From assembly GCF_021596505.1 (NCBI RefSeq), contig NZ_PJIZ01000013.1, positions 1 through 64,000 of the forward strand: a DNA stretch of 64,000 bases, given 5' to 3'. Origin of the DNA: Nostoc sp. CMAA1605. GTDB lineage: Bacteria; Cyanobacteriota; Cyanobacteriia; Cyanobacteriales; Nostocaceae. The notes beneath the pieces were generated by a model. The model was not told where the DNA came from and ran no database searches. It saw only the letters and a list, made by a program, of their open reading frames with translations. Numbering within the stretch: the stretch's first letter is position 1; each line of letters begins with the position of its first letter. The position numbers and the translations under genes are program-made. Shown here one piece after another: positions 11,150-19,973 of the stretch.

Positions 11150-11273
11150 TAAATAAATATTTCATAAAACCGATAAGAAGTGATGATGTAATTGATTGCC
11201 AGGGATAAATTCACCTGATTAAAATAAACTAGATATTAACTAGAATTTGACATCAAAAAGGTGAGTTAAATTT

Positions 11274-11537
11274 ATGCCTCATAATATGGCGATCGCATCA
11301 TCACCCAATCCACAGATGCCTGAGAATTTAATTGCAGATTTGTCTGATGAAGAATTGGCAGCAGTTACTGGTGGCTGTAATATTCAAATCACGACTCAGA
11401 AGCGTGAAATTACAGTGATAGTAGCAGAACTACCGCAACTAGATAAAGGCTTTGTCAATGTGGATAATGGTGCTGTGAGTGTAGTTTATGACCCTAATGG
11501 CTCAATTCGCTACCAAAGTTGGAAAAGAAACCTTTAA
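11274..11537 (+). CDS. Putative RiPP precursor B (double-Gly-type leader)
   Basis: MPHNMAIASSPNPQMPENLIADLSDEELAAVTGGCNIQITTQ...VVYDPNGSIRYQSWKRNL. Confidence 0.75.
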   Translation: MPHNMAIASSPNPQMPENLIADLSDEELAAVTGGCNIQITTQKREITVIVAELPQLDKGFVNVDNGAVSVVYDPNGSIRYQSWKRNL

Positions 11538-11797
11538 ATAAGTATCGGCTGTAACAATTAAGCAGATTCACCTGTGCAATCGGCTATGATATGCTTTGTG
11601 TGATCAATCTATCGTTGGCGATCGCATTGTTTTGCTCACAGTTACTGACGGGTATAAAGTAAGACTCCCGTAGACTGTAGACATCATATTTTTGAACTAG
11701 ATCCTGTTCCCCGTTTGTGACTTCCCTAGATTCAGTATTTCAGGAATCCCATCAGATTCCTATATCAACATAAATACTTTTATCCTTCCTCATATCT

Positions 11798-14041
11798 TTG
11801 TGTTTCATGAAGCCAAAGTTTAAAGAGTGCTTTCATGTGGAAGTCTGTCCCCCCCGCACTGTCTTTTTATTAAGTGAAAAGGGACATTTTGTACTAAACG
11901 GGTATTTGTACTGTCTTTTAGCACCTCTACTCACAGGAGTGCATACAGTAGCAGAAATAGCTGCCCATCTTGAGGGTCAAGCGAAGATTGATGAAATTAC
12001 CTACGGTTTAGAACAGTTAGAACGGAAAGGCTATATTACTAATACAGATAGCCTACCACCTGCTGAGTCTGCTTTTTGGGAATTGCTCAACCGCAATACG
12101 GAGATAGTTGATCAACGCCTGCGGTCAACTAAAGTTAGTATTACAACATTTGGTAACGTGACTGGGGAAGTCTTAGAAACCATACTTGCATCTCTCAATG
12201 TTGGAGTTGCTGATGGGGGGGAATTTAGTGTTGTACTGACAGATGATTATTTGCAACCAGGGTTAGCAGACTTCAACCGTAAGGCTTTACAAGCAAATCG
12301 TTCTTGGTTATTAGTAAAACCTATAGGTGGCGTGATTTGGATTGGCCCGATTTTTCGTCCTTATCAGACGGGATGCTGGGAATGTCTGGCGCAAAGACTC
12401 CGAATTAATCGTGAAGTTGAGTCTTTTATTCAAGAACAAAAACAAAGCAGCGAACCTTTATCGGTAGCGCGCGCGGCTTTAGCCTCTACTTTACAGACAG
12501 GACTGAATTTGATAGCGACAGAGGTGGCTAAATGGGTGACTCATCCAGAACACCATTCTCTTGAGGATACTATCCTCACTTTTGATTTAATCAATCTCAA
12601 TTTACAACGTCATTTTGTCGTGCGTCGTCCGCAGTGTCGTTGTTGTGGTGAATTGATGAACTTGGCGCATACACAACCGCAACCATTGCTATTAACTGAC
12701 AGGAAGAAGCAGTTAGTTGATGATGGCGGATATCGGCAATATTTACCTGAGTTAGCGGCGGCACAGTATGAACATCATATTAGCCCCATTACTGGGATTA
12801 TTAAGCAATTATTTCAACCATTTCCCTATAATGAGCTAGTCCACGCCTATGTGGCAGAACATTGTTTACCTATAGCTAGTAAGGAATTAAAAGATTTAGG
12901 TAAGGCGGCGCGTCCTAAAAGTTTTGGGAAAGGTAAAACAGCAGCACAGGCAAAAATGAGTGCTGTGGGAGAAGCCATAGAACGCTACTCAGGAACTTAC
13001 ACAGGGGAAGAAATCACCATCAAAGCCACCTATGCCGAGTTGGGAGAATTAGCAATTCATCCCCATGATTTAATGCAGTATAGTGCAGAGCAGTACCGCG
13101 ATCGCCAGATTTGGAATCAGCAACACCATCTTATTCAATGGGTTGCAGATCCCTTTAATGCCAGTGAAGTGATTGATTGGACACCTATTTGGTCACTAAC
13201 TCAGCAAAAATTTAAATACATTCCTACAGCCTATTGTTATTATGGCTATCCTCTGGCGGAAAATCACTGCTTTTGTTATGCAGATACTAACGGCACATCT
13301 GCTGGTACTTGTCAAGAGGAAGCCATACTGCAAGGATTTATGGAATTGGTAGAAAGGGATGCGGTGGCGATTTGGTGGTATAACCGCACATCTCGACCGG
13401 CGGTTGATTTGCAGAGTTTTGCAGAACCCTATTTAAATCATCTGCAAACCTACTACCAAATTTATGGCAGAGATTTTTGGGTTTTAGATATCACAACTGA
13501 TTTCAATATTCCTACTTTTGCCGCCATTTCCAGAAGAGTAAACCATCAACCGGAAGATATTCTCTTTGGTTTTGGGACTCATTTTGATGCCAAAATTGCC
13601 CTGTTGCGTGCTGTGACAGAAATGAACCAGATGGTATTTCTGTCTCAAGGTGCAAATCCCCATGCGTCAGCTAAGTTTACGCGTCCAGATATGCAGAATT
13701 GGTGTATGACTGCGACATTAGAAAATCAACCTTACTTAGCTCCCAATCAGAGTTTAGCAGCGAAAACCTATGCAGACTACACACCCTATTGTAGTGATAA
13801 TCTGCTGACAGATGTTTTAACCTGCATTGATTTAGCAGCGCGACAAGGTTTAGAAATGTTGGTATTAGACCAAACACAACCAGATATTGGGATGTCTGTA
13901 GTCAAGGTAGTTGTTCCTGGCTTACGCCACTTTTGGGCGCAGTTTGCACCTGGTAGGCTTTATGATGTCCCTGTAAAGTTGGGTTGGTTAAAAACACCAT
14001 TACCAGAAAGCGAACTAAACCCAATTCCGATGTTTATCTAA
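11798..14041 (+). CDS. Fused TOMM cyclodehydratase (leader-binding/E1-like domain + YcaO domain)
   Basis: N-terminal leader-binding-like region; CWECLAQRL and CRCCG Cys motifs (zinc-binding-like); YcaO motifs FGKGKTAAQAKMSAVGEAIERYSG, GTSAGTCQEEAILQGFMELVERDAVAIWWYNR, and a proline-containing C-terminus. Confidence 0.88.
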   Translation: MCFMKPKFKECFHVEVCPPRTVFLLSEKGHFVLNGYLYCLLAPLLTGVHTVAEIAAHLEGQAKIDEITYGLEQLERKGYITNTDSLPPAESAFWELLNRNTEIVDQRLRSTKVSITTFGNVTGEVLETILASLNVGVADGGEFSVVLTDDYLQPGLADFNRKALQANRSWLLVKPIGGVIWIGPIFRPYQTGCWECLAQRLRINREVESFIQEQKQSSEPLSVARAALASTLQTGLNLIATEVAKWVTHPEHHSLEDTILTFDLINLNLQRHFVVRRPQCRCCGELMNLAHTQPQPLLLTDRKKQLVDDGGYRQYLPELAAAQYEHHISPITGIIKQLFQPFPYNELVHAYVAEHCLPIASKELKDLGKAARPKSFGKGKTAAQAKMSAVGEAIERYSGTYTGEEITIKATYAELGELAIHPHDLMQYSAEQYRDRQIWNQQHHLIQWVADPFNASEVIDWTPIWSLTQQKFKYIPTAYCYYGYPLAENHCFCYADTNGTSAGTCQEEAILQGFMELVERDAVAIWWYNRTSRPAVDLQSFAEPYLNHLQTYYQIYGRDFWVLDITTDFNIPTFAAISRRVNHQPEDILFGFGTHFDAKIALLRAVTEMNQMVFLSQGANPHASAKFTRPDMQNWCMTATLENQPYLAPNQSLAAKTYADYTPYCSDNLLTDVLTCIDLAARQGLEMLVLDQTQPDIGMSVVKVVVPGLRHFWAQFAPGRLYDVPVKLGWLKTPLPESELNPIPMFI

Positions 14042-14165
14042 ATGGGCATGGGGCATTGGGCATGGGGCATTGGGCATTGGGCATGGGGCATGGGGCATGG
14101 GGCATGGGGCATGGGGCATGGGGCATGGGGCATTGGGCATGGGGCATTGGGCATTGGGCATTGAG
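14041..14165. repeat. STRR, heptamers GGGCATG/GGGCATT
   Basis: gggcatggggcattgggcatggggcatt... long tandem array directly after the YcaO stop codon. Confidence 0.9.
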
Positions 14166-14190
14166 ATAAAATCTCCCTTGTCTCCTTTTC

Positions 14191-14263
14191 CCCAGTCCCC
14201 AGTCCCCAGTCCCCAGTCCCCAGTCCCCAATCCCCAGTCCCCAGTCCCCAGTCCCCAGTCCCC
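14191..14263. repeat. STRR, heptamers CCCCAGT/CCCCAAT
   Basis: ccccagtccccagtccccagtccccag... Confidence 0.9.
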
Positions 14264-14264
14264 C

Positions 14265-15293
14265 TTACCCCAAAGTTCCGCGTTTAATTTGTTCGCTTTC
14301 AATAGCTTCAAACAAGGCGCGAAAATTGCCTTCTCCGAAGCCTTGTGCTTGAGAACGACGTTCAATAAATTCAAAGAAAAAGGTTGGTTGTCCGAAGATG
14401 GGGTGAGTGAAAATTTGCAGTAACACTCCTTGATCAGAATCTTGCTGCCAGTCTACTAGAATTTCTTGTTGTGCGATCGCTGTTAATTCTACAGCTGAGA
14501 GGGGTAGTCCTGGGCGATTTTGGAGTTGTTTGTAATAGGTTTGGGGGACTGAGAGTAATGATAAACCACGCTGACGAAATTGAGCGATCGCTTGGATAAG
14601 ATTGGCTGTTTTGAGGGCGATGTGTTGAATTCCTGCACCGCGATTAAAATCTAAAAACTCTTGAATTTGGGAATTGGGGGAGGCTGGTTCATTCACGGGT
14701 AACTGTACGCCACCTTGGGCAGAAACCATGACTTGACTGTACAAAGCCGAACGCGCAGTTTGAATTTTAAAGCTTTGACGGGGTTGAAAACCAAAAATTT
14801 TTTCATACCAACGCACGACTCGTTCTAATTCACCTGCGGCGACATTCAAAACTATATGATCTATGCCAGTAATGAGTTGATGGGGTGCAGTGGGATGAAT
14901 TTCTGGAGGACTAGCAATTAAGGTATGAGTCAAACCACCCCAAGCAGCGATTTTGCTACATTTGTAAGTTGAATTAACTACGTGGAGTTCCTCAACAGAT
15001 TGTAAGACTGTAGCACCGTTAATTTCCGCATGGGCGATCGCTTCTTCCACATCTGGAACTGCAAAGGCAATATCCGCTACACCAGGAGGGTGTTCACGTA
15101 AAAATTCAGCAACTGGACTAGTAGGTAATAATGGCGAAGACAGCAAAAACTTGACCACACCACTTTTTACCGCTTCTGTGCAAGTGTGGAAAGAATGGAT
15201 ACTAGCTACTGATGTGAACCCCAGGTAGTTGACAAACCAATCTCGCCAGATTTTGGCATCTGTTACATAAAAGTGTACGTGATCAATTTTCAT
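14265..15293 (-). CDS. hppD: 4-hydroxyphenylpyruvate dioxygenase
   Basis: MKIDHVHFYVTDAKIWRDWFVNYLGF; TGIDHIVLNVAAGELERVVRWYEKIFGFQ; IFTHPIFGQPTFFFEFIERR. Confidence 0.92.
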   Translation of the reverse strand: MKIDHVHFYVTDAKIWRDWFVNYLGFTSVASIHSFHTCTEAVKSGVVKFLLSSPLLPTSPVAEFLREHPPGVADIAFAVPDVEEAIAHAEINGATVLQSVEELHVVNSTYKCSKIAAWGGLTHTLIASPPEIHPTAPHQLITGIDHIVLNVAAGELERVVRWYEKIFGFQPRQSFKIQTARSALYSQVMVSAQGGVQLPVNEPASPNSQIQEFLDFNRGAGIQHIALKTANLIQAIAQFRQRGLSLLSVPQTYYKQLQNRPGLPLSAVELTAIAQQEILVDWQQDSDQGVLLQIFTHPIFGQPTFFFEFIERRSQAQGFGEGNFRALFEAIESEQIKRGTLG

Positions 15294-15469
15294 ATATTCT
15301 CAAAATCTAGCACCACAGCTAATATCATTGTAGATTTTGTGGTTATCACTAAATTTTTGAGTCTTGCCTAAGCAATAATTATCCAGACATTATTCATGAT
15401 TTTTCCCACATCCTCTTAGGGACATAGGTATTAAGGATGAATTATCTCCTAATTAACACACGACTAATT

Positions 15470-16768
15470 CTATAAATTTACACATCCTAAAGGCTGATTT
15501 TGAGAATTAGTGATTTCATACTCTTTACCGTCGAAATTCAAGATAAATAGGGATGATGACTGCAAAAACTTGATAAAACTAGAACCAAGCTTTAATTTCT
15601 TAATAATTGCATTCGGAGATTGCCCACATCTTCTTTGTAATTCGGTGCTGAGTTTGGATACAGATAGTTTATCTTGAGTAGATTTTGTATGATTGGCGAT
15701 AATTGCTAACAGTATTTTTTCTAACTCTGTTTGGGAGCTAATCTCTTTGTTAGTAGCTTTTGTAGTTGCTGTATTTGTCTCAGTTTGGTTATCTGGCGGT
15801 AGTTTCTTATCTTCTTTAGCTGGTTGTTCATACTGCAATTCTAAATGACATCGCTCTTGAAATAAATGGGCGATCGCCACCAGATTATTCAGTTTAGCCT
15901 CAAGAGATTCTTGCTCAGATTTAATCAGGCTTTCTATTTTATTCACCACATCTGCTAGGGAAGGAATTTCGCTAGATGACGACAGAGAATAAAAAACATA
16001 TTTTCCAGTATTGCGGTTTTCTATATGTAAATTTTGCCCTTGTCTGCGTACCCAATACACTATCAAACCCTGATTTTGTAGGGCATTACATAGATGATTT
16101 AAAATGCCGTCTCCAGAACAGACAAATATTTCCCTAGCATGAGGATAATAACTTAAAATATTTGCCCCTACAGTCATCATTTTCGCATCTGCACCATCTT
16201 TCCCATCAGGTACATGAACAAGCTGATAACCGCGTTCATATAAATCCACATCTTGCTTGCCCAGACTAGTATTTTTCCAATTAGCAAACCCTATTTTGAC
16301 TTGGAGGGGATATTTGCATATACTAGCTAGAAAATTTTCAAGTTCAGCATTAATTTTCAAGTTCTCCACATCCAATAATAATACAGCTATGCCTGATGTT
16401 TCTGGAGTAGATTTCTGTTGAATTTGCTGCTGAATTCTCTGCACAAATTCCCACACAGCCGGAGATTCTAAATAACCACTATCTAAGAAACTTCGGATCA
16501 TGTCTTCCAAGAAATTTCCACTCAACGCACCATGATGATTTTGTGGTTGAGATGTTTCTGTCATCAGTTCTGTTGCTGGCGAAACTGATATGTGACTATG
16601 TCCATTGCTATCAGTTATCAACTCATCTGCGGGAGTATTAGGTAATACATACTCTAGAAATTGTTTACCACAATTTTTACATAGGTAGTTTTGCTTACCC
16701 TTGCGATGACCATTCTTGCGGTATGAGGTTGATGCACAATGAGGACATTTCATTTTATTCTTCAGCAC
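15470..16768 (-). CDS. Zinc-ribbon (InsA/IS1-like) + NYN (PIN-like) domain protein with LOTUS/OST-HTH-like C-terminus
   Basis: MKCPHCASTSYRKNGHRKGKQNYLCKNCGKQF; VLLLDVENLKINAELENFLA...DGADAKMMTVGANIL...EIFVCSGDGILNHLCNALQNQGLIVYWV; TELQRRCGQSPNAIIKKLKLGSSFIKFLQ. Confidence 0.75.
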   Translation of the reverse strand: MLKNKMKCPHCASTSYRKNGHRKGKQNYLCKNCGKQFLEYVLPNTPADELITDSNGHSHISVSPATELMTETSQPQNHHGALSGNFLEDMIRSFLDSGYLESPAVWEFVQRIQQQIQQKSTPETSGIAVLLLDVENLKINAELENFLASICKYPLQVKIGFANWKNTSLGKQDVDLYERGYQLVHVPDGKDGADAKMMTVGANILSYYPHAREIFVCSGDGILNHLCNALQNQGLIVYWVRRQGQNLHIENRNTGKYVFYSLSSSSEIPSLADVVNKIESLIKSEQESLEAKLNNLVAIAHLFQERCHLELQYEQPAKEDKKLPPDNQTETNTATTKATNKEISSQTELEKILLAIIANHTKSTQDKLSVSKLSTELQRRCGQSPNAIIKKLKLGSSFIKFLQSSSLFILNFDGKEYEITNSQNQPLGCVNL

Positions 16769-16859
16769 TGCTTGTGCTGATGATTACCTCTAAGTATGTG
16801 ATTTGAAAAGTTTGCTTCACATTTTTTAATATAATTGTCTCACCCTAACATTTAATCCT

Positions 16860-17459
16860 ATGACTACGACGATTCCCCCTAAGATGAGAAAGTTACCTAC
16901 ACAAGCACTAGGAGCTAAAATTTTCCATACTATCAACATCGTTAGCTTATTTTTGATGGTCACAAGTGGACTGCAAATTTACAACGCTAACCCTGTGTTT
17001 GGTGGACGTGCGGGTTTACACATACCACCCATATTTACACTAGGGGGTTGGTTAGCTGGTGGTAGACATTGGCATTTTGCAGCTATGTGGTTATTTTCCC
17101 TAAATCTTTTATGGTATGGCATCTATGTTTTAATTACTCGACGTTGGCGACATCGATTTGTCGGTGTTAACGACATCAAAGCCTTACAAAAAACTCAAAA
17201 TCCTAAGCGTTTATTTTATGCTTGGCATCGCATTGTTTACACCTCTATTATTCCGATTTTGCTATTGGCATTATTTACAGGGTTAGGAATGTATAAACCT
17301 GCTCAATTTCCTGCTATTGTCGATATGTTTGGTGGTTGGCAAGGATTGAGAATTGTCCATTTTATATCTGTGCCGATGGTAGTTATATTTGCTTTTGTTC
17401 ACTCATTTTTAGGTAAGAAAGCTGGAGGAGAAGAACTGACATCATCAATGTTTTGGTAG
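16860..17459 (+). CDS. Cytochrome b561-like (b/b6 domain) membrane protein
   Basis: Multi-TM with spaced His residues: FHTINIVSLFLMVTSGLQIYN, GRHWHFAAMWLFSLNLLWYG, WHRIVYTSIIPILLLALFTGLGMY, RIVHFISVPMVVIFAFVHSFLG. Confidence 0.82.
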   Translation: MTTTIPPKMRKLPTQALGAKIFHTINIVSLFLMVTSGLQIYNANPVFGGRAGLHIPPIFTLGGWLAGGRHWHFAAMWLFSLNLLWYGIYVLITRRWRHRFVGVNDIKALQKTQNPKRLFYAWHRIVYTSIIPILLLALFTGLGMYKPAQFPAIVDMFGGWQGLRIVHFISVPMVVIFAFVHSFLGKKAGGEELTSSMFW

Positions 17460-17547
17460 TAGTAATCAAACCTCCTGATTCATCTCAGCTACAAATATTT
17501 ACTGAAAAAACTATGTTAATCAATGTAAAAATACTAGTATTCAGTTC

Positions 17548-17614
17548 GTAGTAAGGACTTTAGTCCTTTTCTGTTCGCAAAACGTCTCCCAGAGAGAACT
17601 AAAGTTCTCACTAC
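17548..17614. repeat. Imperfect inverted repeat (small MITE/REP-like)
   Basis: GTAGTAAGGACTTTAGTCCT ... AGAACTAAAGTTCTCACTAC. Confidence 0.55.
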
Positions 17615-17633
17615 CAACACTTAATTATTTACC

Positions 17634-18395
17634 TTGTTCTACTTACGCTGTGCTATTGGTAATATTTTTAATATGGATTTAATTCGTTTCAATCGTCCTC
17701 AATTAACCCGTCGGGGATTTCTGAAGATTTCAGGAATTTCCAGTATGAGTTTTTTGCTTAGTGGTTGTGGTACACCCACATTTGAAGATTTAGTTGGTAC
17801 GTTATCAGAACCACTAAATCAAAAAGTCGAGAAGCTAATATTTCAACCACAAAAGCCAGTACCAGAGTTTGCACCTAGCGCAATTCAACCGGAAGCATTA
17901 ATAGTGAATAGTTTTCGTGGTACGCCGATTATTGATATAGAAAAATATCGGTTAATTATAGATGGTGAAGTAGAACAGCCATTAAGTTTGAGCATGGCTG
18001 ATATTCAAAATTTGCCCTTAACCTCCATGATTATACGTCATGTTTGTGTAGAAGGCTGGGCTGCGATCGTGCAGTGGGGCGGTATACGTTTAAAAGAAAT
18101 TATTGCACTAGCCCGTCCTAAAACTAATGTCAAGTATGCTTATTTTAAATCTGCTGATGGTTATTACGAAAGTTGGGATATCGCTTCAGTTTTACATCCC
18201 CAAACACTGTTAGCTTATGAAAAAAATGGTCAACCTTTACCAGTAGAAAATGGTGCGCCTTTACGTCTAGCCTCACCAATTAAACTTGGTTACAAGCAAA
18301 GTAAATGGGTAACTCAAATTACTCTCACCAGTCATTTAACCAATTTTCGAGGCTACTGGGAAGATTTGGGTTATGAATGGTTTGCGGGTATTTAG
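17634..18395 (+). CDS. Molybdopterin-dependent sulfite oxidase-like oxidoreductase, Tat signal (likely start ~17673)
   Basis: LTRRGFLKISGISSMSFLLSGCG (twin-Arg); TSMIIRHVCVEGWAAIVQWGGIRLKEII; NGAPLRLASPIKLGYKQSKWV. Confidence 0.85.
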   Translation: MFYLRCAIGNIFNMDLIRFNRPQLTRRGFLKISGISSMSFLLSGCGTPTFEDLVGTLSEPLNQKVEKLIFQPQKPVPEFAPSAIQPEALIVNSFRGTPIIDIEKYRLIIDGEVEQPLSLSMADIQNLPLTSMIIRHVCVEGWAAIVQWGGIRLKEIIALARPKTNVKYAYFKSADGYYESWDIASVLHPQTLLAYEKNGQPLPVENGAPLRLASPIKLGYKQSKWVTQITLTSHLTNFRGYWEDLGYEWFAGI

Positions 18396-18401
18396 GGTTT
18401 G

Positions 18402-18518
18402 GAGTGAGTGCTGAGTGCTGAGTGCTGAGTGCTGAGTGCTGAGTAATAAGTAATGAGTAATCAGTAATAAGTAATGACTAATGACTATTGACTATTGACT
18501 ATTGACTACTGACTAACC
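18402..18518. repeat. STRR heptamers GTGCTGA, AGTAATR, GACTATT
   Basis: gagtgctgagtgctgagtgctg...agtaataagtaatgagtaatc...gactattgactattgactattgact. Confidence 0.85.
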
Positions 18519-18521
18519 AAC

Positions 18522-19955
18522 ATGATTTTTTCTGATAAATTACAAACTATTATTTCGCAAAATCAAAGTTTACTATTTGTCGGACTTGACCCTAATATAG
18601 AGATGATGCCGGCTAGGTATGAATCTCAAAATATTATTGATGGTTTATGGCAATGGCTACAATTTATCATCACTGAAACTGCTGATTTTGTCTGTGCTTA
18701 TAAACCGACATTGGGTTTTTATGAAGCTTTGGGAATTCCTGGTTTAGAATTACTACAAAAAACTTTAGCAGCTATTCCTCATCACATCCCGATTATTTTG
18801 GATGCTAAACATAGTGATTTAAATACTAGCACTATCTTTGCTCGCACAGTATTTACAGAATGGCAAGTTGATGCAATTACCCTCACTCCCTATACAGGAC
18901 AAGATCATGTAGCTCCTTTTCTGGTTTATCCTGATAAAGCCGTCTTTATTTTATGTTGCACTTCTAACCCAGGTGCGGAAGCTTTACAACAATATCCTAC
19001 GCCGGAATCACCTCTTTATTTACAGGTAGCAAAAGAATCTAGAAATTGGGGAACTCCTGAACAATTGGGCTTAGAAGTAGGAACTACCAATGCTGAGATT
19101 TTGTCTCAAATTCGTGCTGTCGCGCCGGAACGGATAATTATGGCGCGTAGTGTTTGGGGTGAGGGAAGTAATTTAAATAAAATTCTCGCGGCTGGGTTAG
19201 ATAGTAATAGAAATGGACTATTAATTCCTGTCCCTCAAGATATGTTGGGCGCAGGAAATTTATCTGAGGAAATTCAGGCGTTACGTACAGAAATTAATCA
19301 GATGAGGACGCAGGTAATTCAAAATGATTCTAACTGCGCTGTTTGGTTTTCAGATGTTATTGTCCCGAATCGACATCCTTATCAAGATTTAATTTTGCAA
19401 CTTTATGATATTGGTTGCATTATGTTTGGTAATTATGTCCAAGCATCCGGCGCGACTTTTCCTTATTATATTGATTTACGCAAGATTATTTCTAATCCTC
19501 AAGTATTTAATCAAGTTCTCAGTGGTTATGAAGAAATTCTGAGAAATTTGCATTTTGATCGATTAGCAGGTATCCCCTATGGTTCTTTACCTACGGCTAC
19601 CGGCTTATCTTTACGTTTGCATTGTCCTATGATCTTTCCTCGGAAGGAGGTGAAAGCACACGGAACTCGGAGATTAATTGAAGGTAATTTTCATCCAGGA
19701 GAAACTGTAGCTATTGTTGATGATATTCTCATCAGTGGTAAAAGTGTCATGGAAGGGGCAGAAAAGTTAAAATCTGCTGGCTTAAATGTGCATGATATTG
19801 TGGTTTTTATTGACCATGAACAAGGAGTAAAAGAACGGTTATCAGCCAATGGCTATCGTGGTCACGCGGTGTTAAAGATTTCGGAAATTACAAATATCCT
19901 GCATCAATGTGGGAAGATTGATGATGAGCAATTTTCGGCTTTGAGTGAGTTTTAG
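18522..19955 (+). CDS. pyrFE: Bifunctional orotidine-5'-phosphate decarboxylase / orotate phosphoribosyltransferase
   Basis: PyrF: FVGLDPNIEMMPARYES, IILDAKHSDLNTS. PyrE: FPRKEVKAHGTRRLIEGNFHPGETVAIVDDILISGKSVMEGAEKL. Confidence 0.92.
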   Translation: MIFSDKLQTIISQNQSLLFVGLDPNIEMMPARYESQNIIDGLWQWLQFIITETADFVCAYKPTLGFYEALGIPGLELLQKTLAAIPHHIPIILDAKHSDLNTSTIFARTVFTEWQVDAITLTPYTGQDHVAPFLVYPDKAVFILCCTSNPGAEALQQYPTPESPLYLQVAKESRNWGTPEQLGLEVGTTNAEILSQIRAVAPERIIMARSVWGEGSNLNKILAAGLDSNRNGLLIPVPQDMLGAGNLSEEIQALRTEINQMRTQVIQNDSNCAVWFSDVIVPNRHPYQDLILQLYDIGCIMFGNYVQASGATFPYYIDLRKIISNPQVFNQVLSGYEEILRNLHFDRLAGIPYGSLPTATGLSLRLHCPMIFPRKEVKAHGTRRLIEGNFHPGETVAIVDDILISGKSVMEGAEKLKSAGLNVHDIVVFIDHEQGVKERLSANGYRGHAVLKISEITNILHQCGKIDDEQFSALSEF

Positions 19956-19973
19956 TTTTCTAAAATGTGATGC

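Noticed and set aside
10917-11156. 79-aa ORF overlapping precursor A
   Set aside because: Out of frame with a better-supported ORF that shares leader and C-terminal motifs with its neighbour.
13984-14423. ORFs rich in MGHGAWG, GDWGLGT, PSPQSPV
   Set aside because: Translations of heptamer STRRs; similar ORFs at 1916-2179, 4725-4961, 4742-4933 and 31173-31457 were rejected too.
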